A stretch of 64,000 nucleotides of DNA from Allostella vacuolata (GTDB lineage Bacteria; Pseudomonadota; Alphaproteobacteria; ATCC43930; Allostellaceae): positions 4,303,388 to 4,367,387 of the forward strand of contig AP019702.1 in the NCBI GenBank assembly GCA_006739055.1, in the 5' to 3' direction. Under the pieces are notes generated by a model. The model saw only the letters and a program-made list of their open reading frames with translations, made no database searches and was not told where the DNA came from. This document shows, one piece after another, positions 42,192 through 51,036 of this stretch (positions are counted from its first letter, which is position 1; each line of letters starts with the position of its first letter). A program made the position numbers and the translations under genes.

Positions 42192-43787
42192 TCAGTAGCC
42201 GAGCGCGCAGCCGTCCTTGCGCTTCTCCGAACCGCCGATCAGCACGCCGCGCTCATGGTCGATCCAGATCGCCTGGGCGCCGCCGGTCGGCGTATCGAAG
42301 CGGCCGACGACATGGCCGCGGGCGGCCAGGTCCTGGGCGATGTCCTCGCCGATCGGGTCCTCGAGCTTGAGCTCGCCCTCGTAGGCGAAGCTGCGCGGGC
42401 GCTCGATCGCCTCCTGCGGGTCGTCGCCGCGGTCGAGGATGTTGGAGATCAGGTTGGCATGGCCGACCGACTGGTAGTGACCGCCCATGACGCCGAACGG
42501 CATCACCGCGCGGCCGTCCTTCATCAGCATGCCGGGGATGATGGTGTGGAACGGCCGCTTGCCGCCCTCGATCCGGCTCGGATGGCTGTCGTCGATGCGG
42601 AAGCCCATGCCGCGGTTCTGCAGGATGACGCCCGACTTGGGCGCGGTGATGCCGCTGCCGAACCCGGCGAACAGCGAGTTGATGAAGGAGACCGCATTGC
42701 GGTCCTTGTCCACGACGCACAGGTAGGTCGTGTCCTTGTGCTCGACGCCGTTGTAGTGGACGCCCGGGTGGGCCTCGTCCATGCGGATCCGCTTGCGGAT
42801 CGAATCCGCCTCCTGGCTCGACAGCAGGCGCTCGATCGGCACCTCAGCGAAGCGCTGGTCGGCGAAGTAGGTGTCGCGGCGCCAGTAGGCGGCCTTGCCG
42901 GCCTCGGCCAGCAGGTGGATGCGGTCGGCCTCCGACATCGCGCCCTCGGACAGGTCGTAGCCCGCCAGCACGTTGAGGATGATCAGCGCCGTCAGCCCCT
43001 GGCCGTTCGGCGGGATCTCGCACACGTCATAGCCGCGATAGCGGGTCTGCACCGGGGTGACGTACTCGCACTCCTGGGCGGCGAAGTCGGACAGCTCGTG
43101 CAGGCCGCCCAGCGACTTCAGCTTGGCGACGATGTCCTCGGCCACCCGGCCCTCGTAGAAGCCGGCCCGGCCCTTCTCGCCGATCAGGCGGAGCGTCGCC
43201 CCCAGCTCCGGCGAGCGGTGCTTCTCGCCGACGCCGGGCGCGCGGCCGCCGGGCAGGTAGGAGCGCGCGGTGTCGGGATCGGACGACAGCTTGTCGACGC
43301 TGCCGGCCCAGTCCTGGGCAACCCGCGGGGTCAGGATGAAGCCCTCTTCCGCGGCCTTGACCGCCGGGGCCAGCAGCTCCGACAGGGGCATGGTGCCGTG
43401 GTCGGCGGCCAGGCGACACCAGGAATCGATCGCCCCCGGGATGGTCACGGCGTGGGGCGAGCGCATCTCGATCTTCGAGATGCCCTGGTCCTTGTACCAG
43501 CCGACGCTGGCCTTCTGCGGCGCCCGGCCCGACCCGTTGAGGCCGATCGGCGAACCCGACTTCGGGCAGTAGATGACGAAGCAGTCGCCGCCGATCCCGG
43601 TCGACTGCGGCTCGATCACCGACAGCATGGCGATCGCGGTGATGGCGGCGTCCATGGCGTTGCCGCCGCGACGCAGCACGTCCAGCCCGGCCAGCGTGGC
43701 GCGCGGATGGGCGGTCGCCACCATCCCGTCCTCGGCATAGGTGGCGGAGCGGCCGACATTGAAGTCGCGGATCGGCGATGCGCGCAT
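42192..43787 (-). CDS. Gamma-glutamyltransferase family protein
   Basis: A 531-residue Ntn hydrolase. The large-subunit part includes GMVATAHPRATLAGLDVLRR, GGNAMDAAITAIAM and GIGGDCFVIYCP. The self-cleavage site lies at HKDTTYLCVVDKDRNAVSFI, with Thr as new N-terminal nucleophile (the family motif is H-T-T-H). The C-terminal GGSEKRKDGCALGY is conserved. No signal peptide is obvious from ATG 43787, so this may be a cytosolic GGT-like acylase acting on gamma-glutamyl or cephalosporin-like amides. It is divergent from hyuA by about 140 bases. Confidence 0.88.
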   Translation of the reverse strand: MRASPIRDFNVGRSATYAEDGMVATAHPRATLAGLDVLRRGGNAMDAAITAIAMLSVIEPQSTGIGGDCFVIYCPKSGSPIGLNGSGRAPQKASVGWYKDQGISKIEMRSPHAVTIPGAIDSWCRLAADHGTMPLSELLAPAVKAAEEGFILTPRVAQDWAGSVDKLSSDPDTARSYLPGGRAPGVGEKHRSPELGATLRLIGEKGRAGFYEGRVAEDIVAKLKSLGGLHELSDFAAQECEYVTPVQTRYRGYDVCEIPPNGQGLTALIILNVLAGYDLSEGAMSEADRIHLLAEAGKAAYWRRDTYFADQRFAEVPIERLLSSQEADSIRKRIRMDEAHPGVHYNGVEHKDTTYLCVVDKDRNAVSFINSLFAGFGSGITAPKSGVILQNRGMGFRIDDSHPSRIEGGKRPFHTIIPGMLMKDGRAVMPFGVMGGHYQSVGHANLISNILDRGDDPQEAIERPRSFAYEGELKLEDPIGEDIAQDLAARGHVVGRFDTPTGGAQAIWIDHERGVLIGGSEKRKDGCALGY

Positions 43788-43927
43788 GGATCGTGTTCCT
43801 TGTCTGCGGAGCGGCCATCGACGAGCCGCATGGATCGGCATGAGGTGCTGGTCCGGGATCATAGCCGCCCCCGGCGGCCGCGTGCTAGCCTCGGCTTCCC
43901 GCCTTCGACCATCGCCCGACAGGTTCC

Positions 43928-46012
43928 ATGCCCGCCTTCGCCGGTTCCGTCCGCATCGCCGTCGACATCGGCGGCACCTTCACCGACCTGCAGATCCTGG
44001 ACGAGGCGACCGGCCGGACCGCCGCCCACAAGACCCCGACCACGCCGTCCGACCCGTCCGAGGGGCTGATGCGCGGCATCGCCGAGGCCGCCGCCCGGCT
44101 CGGCTTCGCGCCGGGCCAGGTGTCGGGCCTGATGCACGGCACGACGATCGCCACCAACGCGGTGCTGCAGCGGCGCCTCGCCCGGGGCGCGCTGATCGCG
44201 ACCGCCGGCTTCGAGGACGTGCTGGAGATCGGCCGCCATGTCCGCCGCGAGATCTATTCCAGGGTCGCCGAGCCGCGCACGCTGCTGATCCCGCGCCGCC
44301 ATCGCTGGGGCGTGCGCGAGCGGCTGGATGCGCAGGGGGCGGCCATGGAACCGCTCGACGAGGACGATGCCCGGCGCATCGCCCAAGCGATCCGGGCGGC
44401 CGGCATCGACGTGGTGGTCGTCGCCCTGCTCCATTCCTACGCCAACGCCGACCACGAGCGCCGCCTGGCGGCGATCCTGCGCGAGGAGATCCCGGGCTGC
44501 CACGTCTCGCTTTCGAGCGCGATCAGCCCCGAGATCCGGGAGTTCGAGCGGACCTCGACCGCAGTGCTCAACGCGTTGCTGATGCCGGTTGTCGCGTCCT
44601 ACATCACCAAGCTCCGCGACCGGGCGGCCGCGGTCGGCTTCAGGGCCCCGATCTATCTCGTGCAGTCGAACGGCGGCGTCACCACCCCCGCGGTGGCGGC
44701 CGAGGAGCCGGCGCGCCTCATCCTCTCCGGCCCGTCCGGCGGGGCGCTGGCGGCCGAGACGCTGGCGGCGGCACTCGACCGCCCGGACCTGGTCGCGGTC
44801 GACATGGGCGGCACCAGCTTCGACATCTCGATCGTCCATGACGGCCGCACCCGCCTCGTCACCCAGGGCGAGATCGACGGCTGCCCCGTGCGCCTGCCGA
44901 TGATCGAGATCCGCACCATCGGCGCCGGCGGCGGCTCGATCGCCGCGGTGGACGCGGCCGGCCGCCTGACGGTCGGCCCGGCCAGCGCCGGCGCCGTGCC
45001 CGGCCCCGCCTGCTATGGCCGCGGCGGCGGCAGCGCCACCGTGACCGATGCCAACGTGGTGCTGGGACGGCTCGACCCCGCCTTCTTCCTGGGTGGCGCC
45101 ATGGCGCTCGATGTCGACGCCGCCCGGACCGCGGTCGCGGACGGGGTGGCGGGCCCGCTCGGCCTGGGGCTGGAAGAGGCCGCGGCCGGCCTGCTCGCCG
45201 TCGGCGTCGCCGCCATGGCCAACGCCACCCGCCTGTCGCTGTTCGAGAAGGGGCTCGACCCCAAGGACTTCGCGGTCGTCTCGTTCGGCGGGGCGGCCGG
45301 CCTGCACGCGGCCGAGGTGGCCGAGGCGCTGGGGGCGGAGACAGTGATCTTCCCGCGCGACCCCGGCACGCTCAGCGCCTGGGGCATGCTGTTCGCCGAC
45401 ATCGTCCACGACCTGGCCCGCTCCCGCCTGGTGCCGGCCACGACCGATGCGGTGCCGGCGCTGGCCCCGCTGGTCGCCGCCCTGCGCCAGGACGGCGACC
45501 AGCTTCTCGCCCGCGATGGCGTGCCGCCGGCCGAGCGCGAATTCCGCTTCGCCCTCGACCTGCGCTACAAGGGCCAGGCCTACGAGATCACCGTGCCCCT
45601 GCCCGACGGCCCGCTGGACGGGGACCGGCTGGCCGCGGCGACAGCCGATTTCCATCGCCGCCACGCCGCGCAATATGCCCACAGCGACCCGGGTGCTACC
45701 CCCGACGTGGTGACGGTGCGCCTGGCCGCCGTCGGCCGGCTCGCCAAGCCGCGGCCGCGCCCCTTCGCGCCGGCCGCGGGGGCCACGCCCAAGGGAACGC
45801 GGCGCACCTGGATCGGGCAGGCCTGGACCGAAATCCCCGTCTATGACCGCGACGCCCTCGACGCGACGGTGCTGGCCGGCCCCGCCATCGTCGAGGAACC
45901 CCACTCCACCCTCTACCTGCCGCCCGGCTGGTCGATGACCCCGGCCGCCACCGGCGACCTGGTGGCGGTTCAGGGGACATTGAGCCGGCCGCCCGCTGCC
46001 CCTCGGTCATAG
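43928..46012 (+). CDS. hyuA: Hydantoinase/oxoprolinase subunit A family protein
   Basis: A 694-residue ATP-dependent ring-opening hydantoinase/oxoprolinase A-type subunit. The actin-like ATPase N-terminus is clear: VDIGGTFTDLQILDEATGRT, HGTTIATNAVLQRRLARGAL and the later VAVDMGGTSFDISIVHDG. The end (YLPPGWSMTPAATGDLVAV) is typical. The usual partner hyuB lies 5 kb away, separated by leuCD and an importer. The last codons and the stop TAG lie inside palindromic repeat copy B, so the C-terminus has been set by the element. Confidence 0.9.
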   Translation: MPAFAGSVRIAVDIGGTFTDLQILDEATGRTAAHKTPTTPSDPSEGLMRGIAEAAARLGFAPGQVSGLMHGTTIATNAVLQRRLARGALIATAGFEDVLEIGRHVRREIYSRVAEPRTLLIPRRHRWGVRERLDAQGAAMEPLDEDDARRIAQAIRAAGIDVVVVALLHSYANADHERRLAAILREEIPGCHVSLSSAISPEIREFERTSTAVLNALLMPVVASYITKLRDRAAAVGFRAPIYLVQSNGGVTTPAVAAEEPARLILSGPSGGALAAETLAAALDRPDLVAVDMGGTSFDISIVHDGRTRLVTQGEIDGCPVRLPMIEIRTIGAGGGSIAAVDAAGRLTVGPASAGAVPGPACYGRGGGSATVTDANVVLGRLDPAFFLGGAMALDVDAARTAVADGVAGPLGLGLEEAAAGLLAVGVAAMANATRLSLFEKGLDPKDFAVVSFGGAAGLHAAEVAEALGAETVIFPRDPGTLSAWGMLFADIVHDLARSRLVPATTDAVPALAPLVAALRQDGDQLLARDGVPPAEREFRFALDLRYKGQAYEITVPLPDGPLDGDRLAAATADFHRRHAAQYAHSDPGATPDVVTVRLAAVGRLAKPRPRPFAPAAGATPKGTRRTWIGQAWTEIPVYDRDALDATVLAGPAIVEEPHSTLYLPPGWSMTPAATGDLVAVQGTLSRPPAAPRS

Positions 46013-46110
46013 CGTCCCTCGACTACGCTCGGGATGAGGGACTTCCCTATCGACGGAAGTGTCTGTGGCACAAAGAAAATCTCCTCATCCCGAGCGCAGA
46101 CGAGGGACGC
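46012..46110. repeat. Palindromic intergenic element, copy B
   Basis: Left arm 46012-46039 and right arm 46083-46110 match as inverted repeats in 26 of 28 bases; the centre holds GTGTCTGTGGCACAAAG. The flank TTTGGCGGATGGCCAA equals that of copy A apart from one base. The left flank contains the stop codon of hyuA. Confidence 0.9.
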
Positions 46111-46135
46111 TTTGGCGGATGGCCAACGCTCCCCT

Positions 46136-46750
46136 TCACCCCGGCAGCGCCCAGGGCCGCCGCGCGGCATAGCCGGCCTCGAACCGCTCGATCGCCGGCC
46201 GCGCGGTCAGGGTCGCGCCGATCTCGTCCAGCCCCTCCAGCAGGCAGCGGCGGCGCCACGGGTCGACCTCGAAGCGATGCGTGCCGCCGTCGGGCGCCGT
46301 CAGCAGCTGCGCCTCCAGGTCGACCGTGAAGACCGCGTTCGCCCCCTGCCCGGCCTGGTCCATCAGGCCCGCCACCACCTCGGCCGGCAGGCGCACCGGC
46401 AGGATGCCGTTGCGGAAGCAATTGCCGTAGAAGATGTCGGCGAAGCTGGGCGCGACGATCGTCCGGAAGCCGAAGTCGCGCAGCGCCCAGGGGGCGTGCT
46501 CGCGCGACGAGCCGCAGCCGAAATTGGCCCCGGCGACCAGGATCCTGGCCTGCCGCCAGGGGTCGCGGTTGAGGACGAAGTCTGGCCGCTCGGCACCGTC
46601 GGGGAAGCGCCGCAGGGCGTTGAACGCGTGGGGCCCGAGGCCGCCGCGTTCCATCGTCACCCCGAACTCGGCCGGGATGATGACGTCGGTGTCGACATTG
46701 TCGATCGGCAGGGGTGCGGCGACCGAGGTCACCCGGGCGAACGGTTCCAT
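46136..46750 (-). CDS. leuD: 3-isopropylmalate dehydratase small subunit
   Basis: A 204-residue protein of the aconitase swivel-domain family: FARVTSVAAPLPIDNVDTDV (substrate loop), GANFGCGSSREHAPWALRDF and FADIFYGNCFRNGILPVRLP. With LeuC it isomerises 2- to 3-isopropylmalate in leucine synthesis. The length matches the standard bacterial LeuD. It follows leuC by ten bases. LeuB and LeuA are not in the window, and the neighbours are catabolic. Confidence 0.92.
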   Translation of the reverse strand: MEPFARVTSVAAPLPIDNVDTDVIIPAEFGVTMERGGLGPHAFNALRRFPDGAERPDFVLNRDPWRQARILVAGANFGCGSSREHAPWALRDFGFRTIVAPSFADIFYGNCFRNGILPVRLPAEVVAGLMDQAGQGANAVFTVDLEAQLLTAPDGGTHRFEVDPWRRRCLLEGLDEIGATLTARPAIERFEAGYAARRPWALPG

Positions 46751-46760
46751 CTCTGCCCCC

Positions 46761-48170
46761 TCAGATCAGTTCGCGGACGTCGACGAAGCGGCCGGCGACG
46801 GCGGCGGCCGCCGCCGAGGCCGGGCTCATCAGGTGGGTGCGCGCACCCGGGCCCTGGCGCCCCTCGAAGTTGCGGTTGGAGGTGGAGGCGCAACGCTGCC
46901 CGGCCGGCACCCGGTCGCCGTTGATGGCAACGCACATGGAGCAGCCGGGCTCGTGCCACTGGAAGCCGGCCTCCTGGAAGATGCGGTCCAGCCCCTCGGC
47001 CTCGGCCGCCCGCTTCACCAGGCCCGAGCCGGGCACGACCTGGGCGATCACGCCGTCGGCCACGCGCCGGCCGCGGGCGATGGCGGCGGCGGCCCGCAGG
47101 TCGGACAGGCGGGCGTTGGTGCAGGAGCCGATGAAGACCCGGTCCGGCCGGATGTCGGCCATCGCCGTGCCCGGCGCCAGTTCCATGTAGGCCAGCGCGC
47201 GGATGGCCGCCTGCCGCTCGGCCGCCTCGGCGAACCCGGCCGGATCGGGCACCCGGCCGGTGACCGCCACCGTCTGGGCCGGGTTGGTGCCCCAGCTGAC
47301 CTGCGGCGCCAGCCCCGACAGCTCGATCGCCACCTCGCGGTCGAAGACCGCATCGGCATCGCTGGCGAGCGTGCGCCAATAGGCGACCGCCGCCTGCCAA
47401 TCGGCCCCGGCGGGCGCCATCGGCCGGCCCTCCAGGTAGGCGAAGGTCCGCTCGTCGGGCGCGATCATGCCGGTGCGGGCGCCGGCCTCGATCGCCATGT
47501 TGCAGAGGGTCATCCGCTCCTCCATCGACAGGGCCGCCGTCGCCGGCCCCGCGAACTCGATGGCATGGCCGGCGCCGCCCGAGGCGCCGACCGCGGCGAT
47601 CACCGCCAGCGCCGCGTCCTTGGCCGCGACCTGGGGCCCGAGCGTGCCCGACAGGCGGATCCGCATCTGCCGCGGGCGCGACTGGACCAGGGTCTGGGTA
47701 GCGATGACATGCTCCACCTCCGAGGTGCCGATGCCAAACGCGAGCGCCCCCAGCGCGCCGTGGGTCGAGGTGTGGCTGTCGCCGCACACGACGGTCAGGC
47801 CGGGCAGCACGAAGCCCTGCTCCGGCCCGACGACATGGACGATGCCCTGGGTCGCGTCGCCGAGCGGCAGCAGGGGGATGCCGAACTCCCGCGCGTTCGC
47901 CTCGAGCGCGGCGACCTGGACGGCGAGGCGCGGGTCGGCGATCGGTCCGCCGCGGTCGGCGGTCGGCACCAGGTGGTCGGCCACCGCCAGGCCGGCCGCC
48001 GGCCGGCGCGCCGTGCGACCCGCCTGGCGCAGGGCCGAGAAGGCCTGCGGGCTGGTCGCGTCATGGATCAGGTGGCGGTCGATGAAGAGCAGGACCGAGC
48101 CGTCCGGCCGCTCCTCGACGACGTGATCGTCCCAGACCTTGGCGAAGAGCGTGCGTCCCATGGCTGCCAT
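46761..48170 (-). CDS. leuC: 3-isopropylmalate dehydratase large subunit
   Basis: A 469-residue 4Fe-4S isomerase subunit. Motifs are [51 protein letters not shown] and the cluster-binding [13 protein letters not shown], with [16 protein letters not shown] at the end. Cysteines in GSCTN and CSMC supply the three ligands. The start could be ATG 48170 or ATG 48161; neither has a clear ribosome site. The gene is divergent from the importer operon at 48308. Confidence 0.92.
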   Translation of the reverse strand: MAAMGRTLFAKVWDDHVVEERPDGSVLLFIDRHLIHDATSPQAFSALRQAGRTARRPAAGLAVADHLVPTADRGGPIADPRLAVQVAALEANAREFGIPLLPLGDATQGIVHVVGPEQGFVLPGLTVVCGDSHTSTHGALGALAFGIGTSEVEHVIATQTLVQSRPRQMRIRLSGTLGPQVAAKDAALAVIAAVGASGGAGHAIEFAGPATAALSMEERMTLCNMAIEAGARTGMIAPDERTFAYLEGRPMAPAGADWQAAVAYWRTLASDADAVFDREVAIELSGLAPQVSWGTNPAQTVAVTGRVPDPAGFAEAAERQAAIRALAYMELAPGTAMADIRPDRVFIGSCTNARLSDLRAAAAIARGRRVADGVIAQVVPGSGLVKRAAEAEGLDRIFQEAGFQWHEPGCSMCVAINGDRVPAGQRCASTSNRNFEGRQGPGARTHLMSPASAAAAAVAGRFVDVRELI

Positions 48171-48307
48171 CAGAGCCCAACCTTATGCGCGATATTCGAG
48201 GGTGGACGGCATCGTGGCCGTTCGGCATCCTTGCCGCCGATCCTGGCCTGCAAGGCCCGCGCGCGACAAGCGGCGCAATCGAATCAATCGGATCGGAGGA
48301 GACGACC

Positions 48308-49369
48308 ATGCTCGACAAGCGATTCGGACGCCGCAAGGTCCTGCAGTCCACCGCCGCCATCCTGGGTGCCGGCGCCGTCGGCGCCGCCTGGACCGGCCCG
48401 CTGCTCGCCCAGGGCAAGCTCGAGAAGACGAAGGTCACACTGGCCGTCGGCGGCAAGTCCGCCCTCTACTACCTGGCCCTGACCATCGCCGAGCAGAAGG
48501 GCTTCTTCAAGGACGAGGGCCTCAACCTCGAGATCAACGACTTCGCGGGCGGCAGCCGCTCGCTGCAGGCGCTGATCGGCGGCAGCGCCGACGTGGTCGC
48601 CGGCGCCTACGAGCACACCATCCGCATGCAGGCGCGCGGCCAGGAGATCCAGTCCTTCGTGCTGATCGGCCGCGGCATGCAGATCGCCATCGGCATCAAG
48701 AGCGACCGCGCCGACAAGGTGAAGTCCGCCGCCGACGTCAAGGGCATGAAGTTCGGCGTCAGCGCGCCCGGCTCCAGCACCCACATGCTGCTGAACTACT
48801 GGATCGCCAAGGCCGGGCTGAAGGCGTCCGACATCGCCGCCATCGGCACCGGCGCCGGCGCCTCGGTGGTGGCCGCGGTCGACAAGGGCGAGATCGACGG
48901 CATCTCGCAGACCGACCCGGCGGTGACCATGCTGCAGGAGCAGGGCGCCATCAAGGTCGTGGTCGACACCCGCACGATGAAGGGCAACATGGACGTGTTC
49001 GGCGGCCCGCTGCCGGCGGCGTCGCTCTATTCGACGGCGGAGTTCATCAAGGCCAACCCGAACACCGTCCAGGCGATGGCCAACGCCATCGTCCGCGCCA
49101 ACCGCTGGCTGCAGACCGCGACCCCGGACCAGGTCGCCGACACCGTACCCCAGGGCTACCTGCTGGGCGATCGCGAGCTCTACAAGAAGGCCTTCGTCAA
49201 CGTGAAGGACGTGATGTCGCCGGACGGCGTGATGCCGGCCACCGCGCCCGAGACGTGCCTGAAGTTCCTGACCACGTCGGACCCGAACATCAAGGGCGAC
49301 AGCATCAAGCTCGGCCAGACCTGGACCAACGCCTTCGCCAGCAAGGCGGCCGAGAAGTACAAGGGCTGA
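48308..49369 (+). CDS. NMT1-type ABC substrate-binding protein
   Basis: A 353-residue periplasmic binding protein of the nitrate/sulfonate/taurine (SsuA/TauA/NMT1) class. The N-terminus carries a twin-Arg-like signal (RFGRRKVLQSTAAILGAGAV) ending at GPLLAQG. Typical blocks are ALYYLALTIAEQKGFFKDEG and GSADVVAGAYEHTIRMQARG. It opens a three-gene importer operon that continues with the ATPase, permease and hyuB, so the ligand may be a hydantoin, pyrimidine precursor or related amide. GGAGGAG sits nine bases before the ATG. Confidence 0.88.
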   Translation: MLDKRFGRRKVLQSTAAILGAGAVGAAWTGPLLAQGKLEKTKVTLAVGGKSALYYLALTIAEQKGFFKDEGLNLEINDFAGGSRSLQALIGGSADVVAGAYEHTIRMQARGQEIQSFVLIGRGMQIAIGIKSDRADKVKSAADVKGMKFGVSAPGSSTHMLLNYWIAKAGLKASDIAAIGTGAGASVVAAVDKGEIDGISQTDPAVTMLQEQGAIKVVVDTRTMKGNMDVFGGPLPAASLYSTAEFIKANPNTVQAMANAIVRANRWLQTATPDQVADTVPQGYLLGDRELYKKAFVNVKDVMSPDGVMPATAPETCLKFLTTSDPNIKGDSIKLGQTWTNAFASKAAEKYKG

Positions 49370-49386
49370 CGGCCGGGACCAGCGCC

Positions 49387-50205
49387 ATGACCGCCGCACC
49401 GGCGCTCGCGCTCCGCGACATCACCTGCCGCTTCCCGTCGGTCGACGGGCAGGGCACTTACACCGCCGTCGCCGACACCACCCTGGTGATCGAGGCGGGG
49501 GAGTTCGTGTCGGTGGTGGGGCCGACCGGCTGCGGCAAGTCGACCCTGCTCAATGTCGCCGCCGGCCTGCTCGCCCCCTCGTCGGGCACCGTCGAGGTGT
49601 TCGGCGAGCCGATGGCCTTCGCCGGCGAGGTCAACCGGCGCGCCGGCTACATGTTCCAGACCGACGCGCTGATGCCGTGGCGCAACGCCATCGGCAACGT
49701 CACGGCCGGGCTGGAATTCCGCGGCGTGGGACGCGCCGAGGCGATGGAGCGGGGGCAGGAATGGCTGCGCCGGGTCGGCCTGTCCGGCTTCGGCGACCGC
49801 TACCCGCACCACCTGTCGGGCGGGATGCGCAAGCGCCTGGCGCTCGCCCAGACGCTGATCCTCGACCCCGACATCCTGCTGATGGACGAGCCCTTCAGCG
49901 CGCTCGACGTGCAGACCCGCCAGCTGATGGAGAACGAGCTGCTGGCCCTGTGGGCGGCCGACCGCAAGTCGGTGCTGTTCATCACCCACGACCTGGAGGA
50001 GGCGATCGCGCTGTCCGACCGGGTGGTGGCGCTGTCGGCCGGGCCCGGCACCCGGCCGATCGGCAATTTCGTCATCGACCTGCCGCGCCCGCGCGACGTG
50101 GCGGAGATCCGGATGGAACCGGGCTTCCTCGCCTTTCACAAGGAAATCTGGAACGTGATGAAGGAAGAAGTGCTGAAGGCCTATGCCCGGCAGCGGGCGG
50201 CCTGA
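49387..50205 (+). CDS. ABC transporter ATPase (SsuB/TauB type)
   Basis: A 272-residue ATPase: Walker A GPTGCGKST, Q-loop FQTDALMPWRNAIGN, signature LSGGMRKRLALAQ, Walker B ILLMDEPFSALD and switch His in FITHDLEEAI. The 'MPWRN' Q-loop is the mark of the nitrate/taurine/thiamine-precursor importer family. It lies 17 bases after the binding-protein gene and 6 bases before the permease. Confidence 0.92.
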   Translation: MTAAPALALRDITCRFPSVDGQGTYTAVADTTLVIEAGEFVSVVGPTGCGKSTLLNVAAGLLAPSSGTVEVFGEPMAFAGEVNRRAGYMFQTDALMPWRNAIGNVTAGLEFRGVGRAEAMERGQEWLRRVGLSGFGDRYPHHLSGGMRKRLALAQTLILDPDILLMDEPFSALDVQTRQLMENELLALWAADRKSVLFITHDLEEAIALSDRVVALSAGPGTRPIGNFVIDLPRPRDVAEIRMEPGFLAFHKEIWNVMKEEVLKAYARQRAA

Positions 50206-50211
50206 GCGGCG

Positions 50212-51036
50212 ATGGCGACCCGCCCGCGCATCGGCCAGCTCAGGCTGCGCTTCTACCAGGTCCTGCTCCTGGTCGCCGTCCTGGTCGCCTGGCACGTCCT
50301 GACGGCGCCGGGCCTGCTGCCCAACTTCTATTTCGAGCGAGCCAACCGCGCCGCCTTCTTCTTCGGCGAGCCGATCAAGATCGCCGGGCGCATCGTCGAC
50401 TGGTTCGTCACCGGCGAGATCTACAGTCACCTGTGGATCACCCTGGTGGAGACCGCACTGGCCTTCGCCATCGGCTCGGTCGCGGGCCTGCTGATCGGCC
50501 TGTGGCTCGGCCTGTCGCCGATGGCGTCGGCCATCCTCGACCCCTACATCAAGGCCGCCAACTCGATGCCCCGCGTGGTGCTGGCGCCGATCTTCGCGGT
50601 CTGGTTCGGCCTCGGCATGTGGTCGAAGGTGGCGCTCGGCGTCACGCTGGTCTTCTTCATCGTCTTCTTCAACGTCTATCAGGGCGTGCGCGAGGTGAGC
50701 CCGACCATCCTCGCCAACGCCCGGATGCTGGGCGCCAACCGCCGCCAGCTGCTGAGCGCGATCTACCTGCCGAGCGCCATGAGTTGGGTGTTCGCCAGCC
50801 TGCACAACGCCGTCGGCCTGGCCTTCGTCGGCGCCGTGGTGGGCGAGTATCTGGGCTCCGCCCACGGCGTCGGCTACCTGATCCTCCAGGCCGAGACGAC
50901 CTTCGATATCAACACCGTCTTCGCCGGCATCGCGGTGCTGACCGCCTTCGCCCTGCTGCTCGACGCCGCCGTCACCCTGGTGGAGCGGCGCCTGATGACC
51001 TGGCAGCCGCGCGCGGCGGAGACCGACCGGACATGA
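50212..51036 (+). CDS. ABC transporter permease (SsuC/TauC type)
   Basis: A 274-residue membrane protein with about six helices and the EAA loop VYQGVREVSPTILANARMLG, which docks the ATPase; GAVVGEYLGSAHGVGYLI is also typical. Its stop overlaps the hyuB start (ATGA at 51033-51036), so the transporter and hyuB are translationally coupled, strong evidence that they share a substrate. Confidence 0.92.
   Translation: MATRPRIGQLRLRFYQVLLLVAVLVAWHVLTAPGLLPNFYFERANRAAFFFGEPIKIAGRIVDWFVTGEIYSHLWITLVETALAFAIGSVAGLLIGLWLGLSPMASAILDPYIKAANSMPRVVLAPIFAVWFGLGMWSKVALGVTLVFFIVFFNVYQGVREVSPTILANARMLGANRRQLLSAIYLPSAMSWVFASLHNAVGLAFVGAVVGEYLGSAHGVGYLILQAETTFDINTVFAGIAVLTAFALLLDAAVTLVERRLMTWQPRAAETDRT

Noticed and set aside
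41532-44069. Long plus-strand frame opposite the transporter and gamma-glutamyltransferase
   Set aside because: The opposite strand encodes clear family members with active-site motifs; this frame is compositional.
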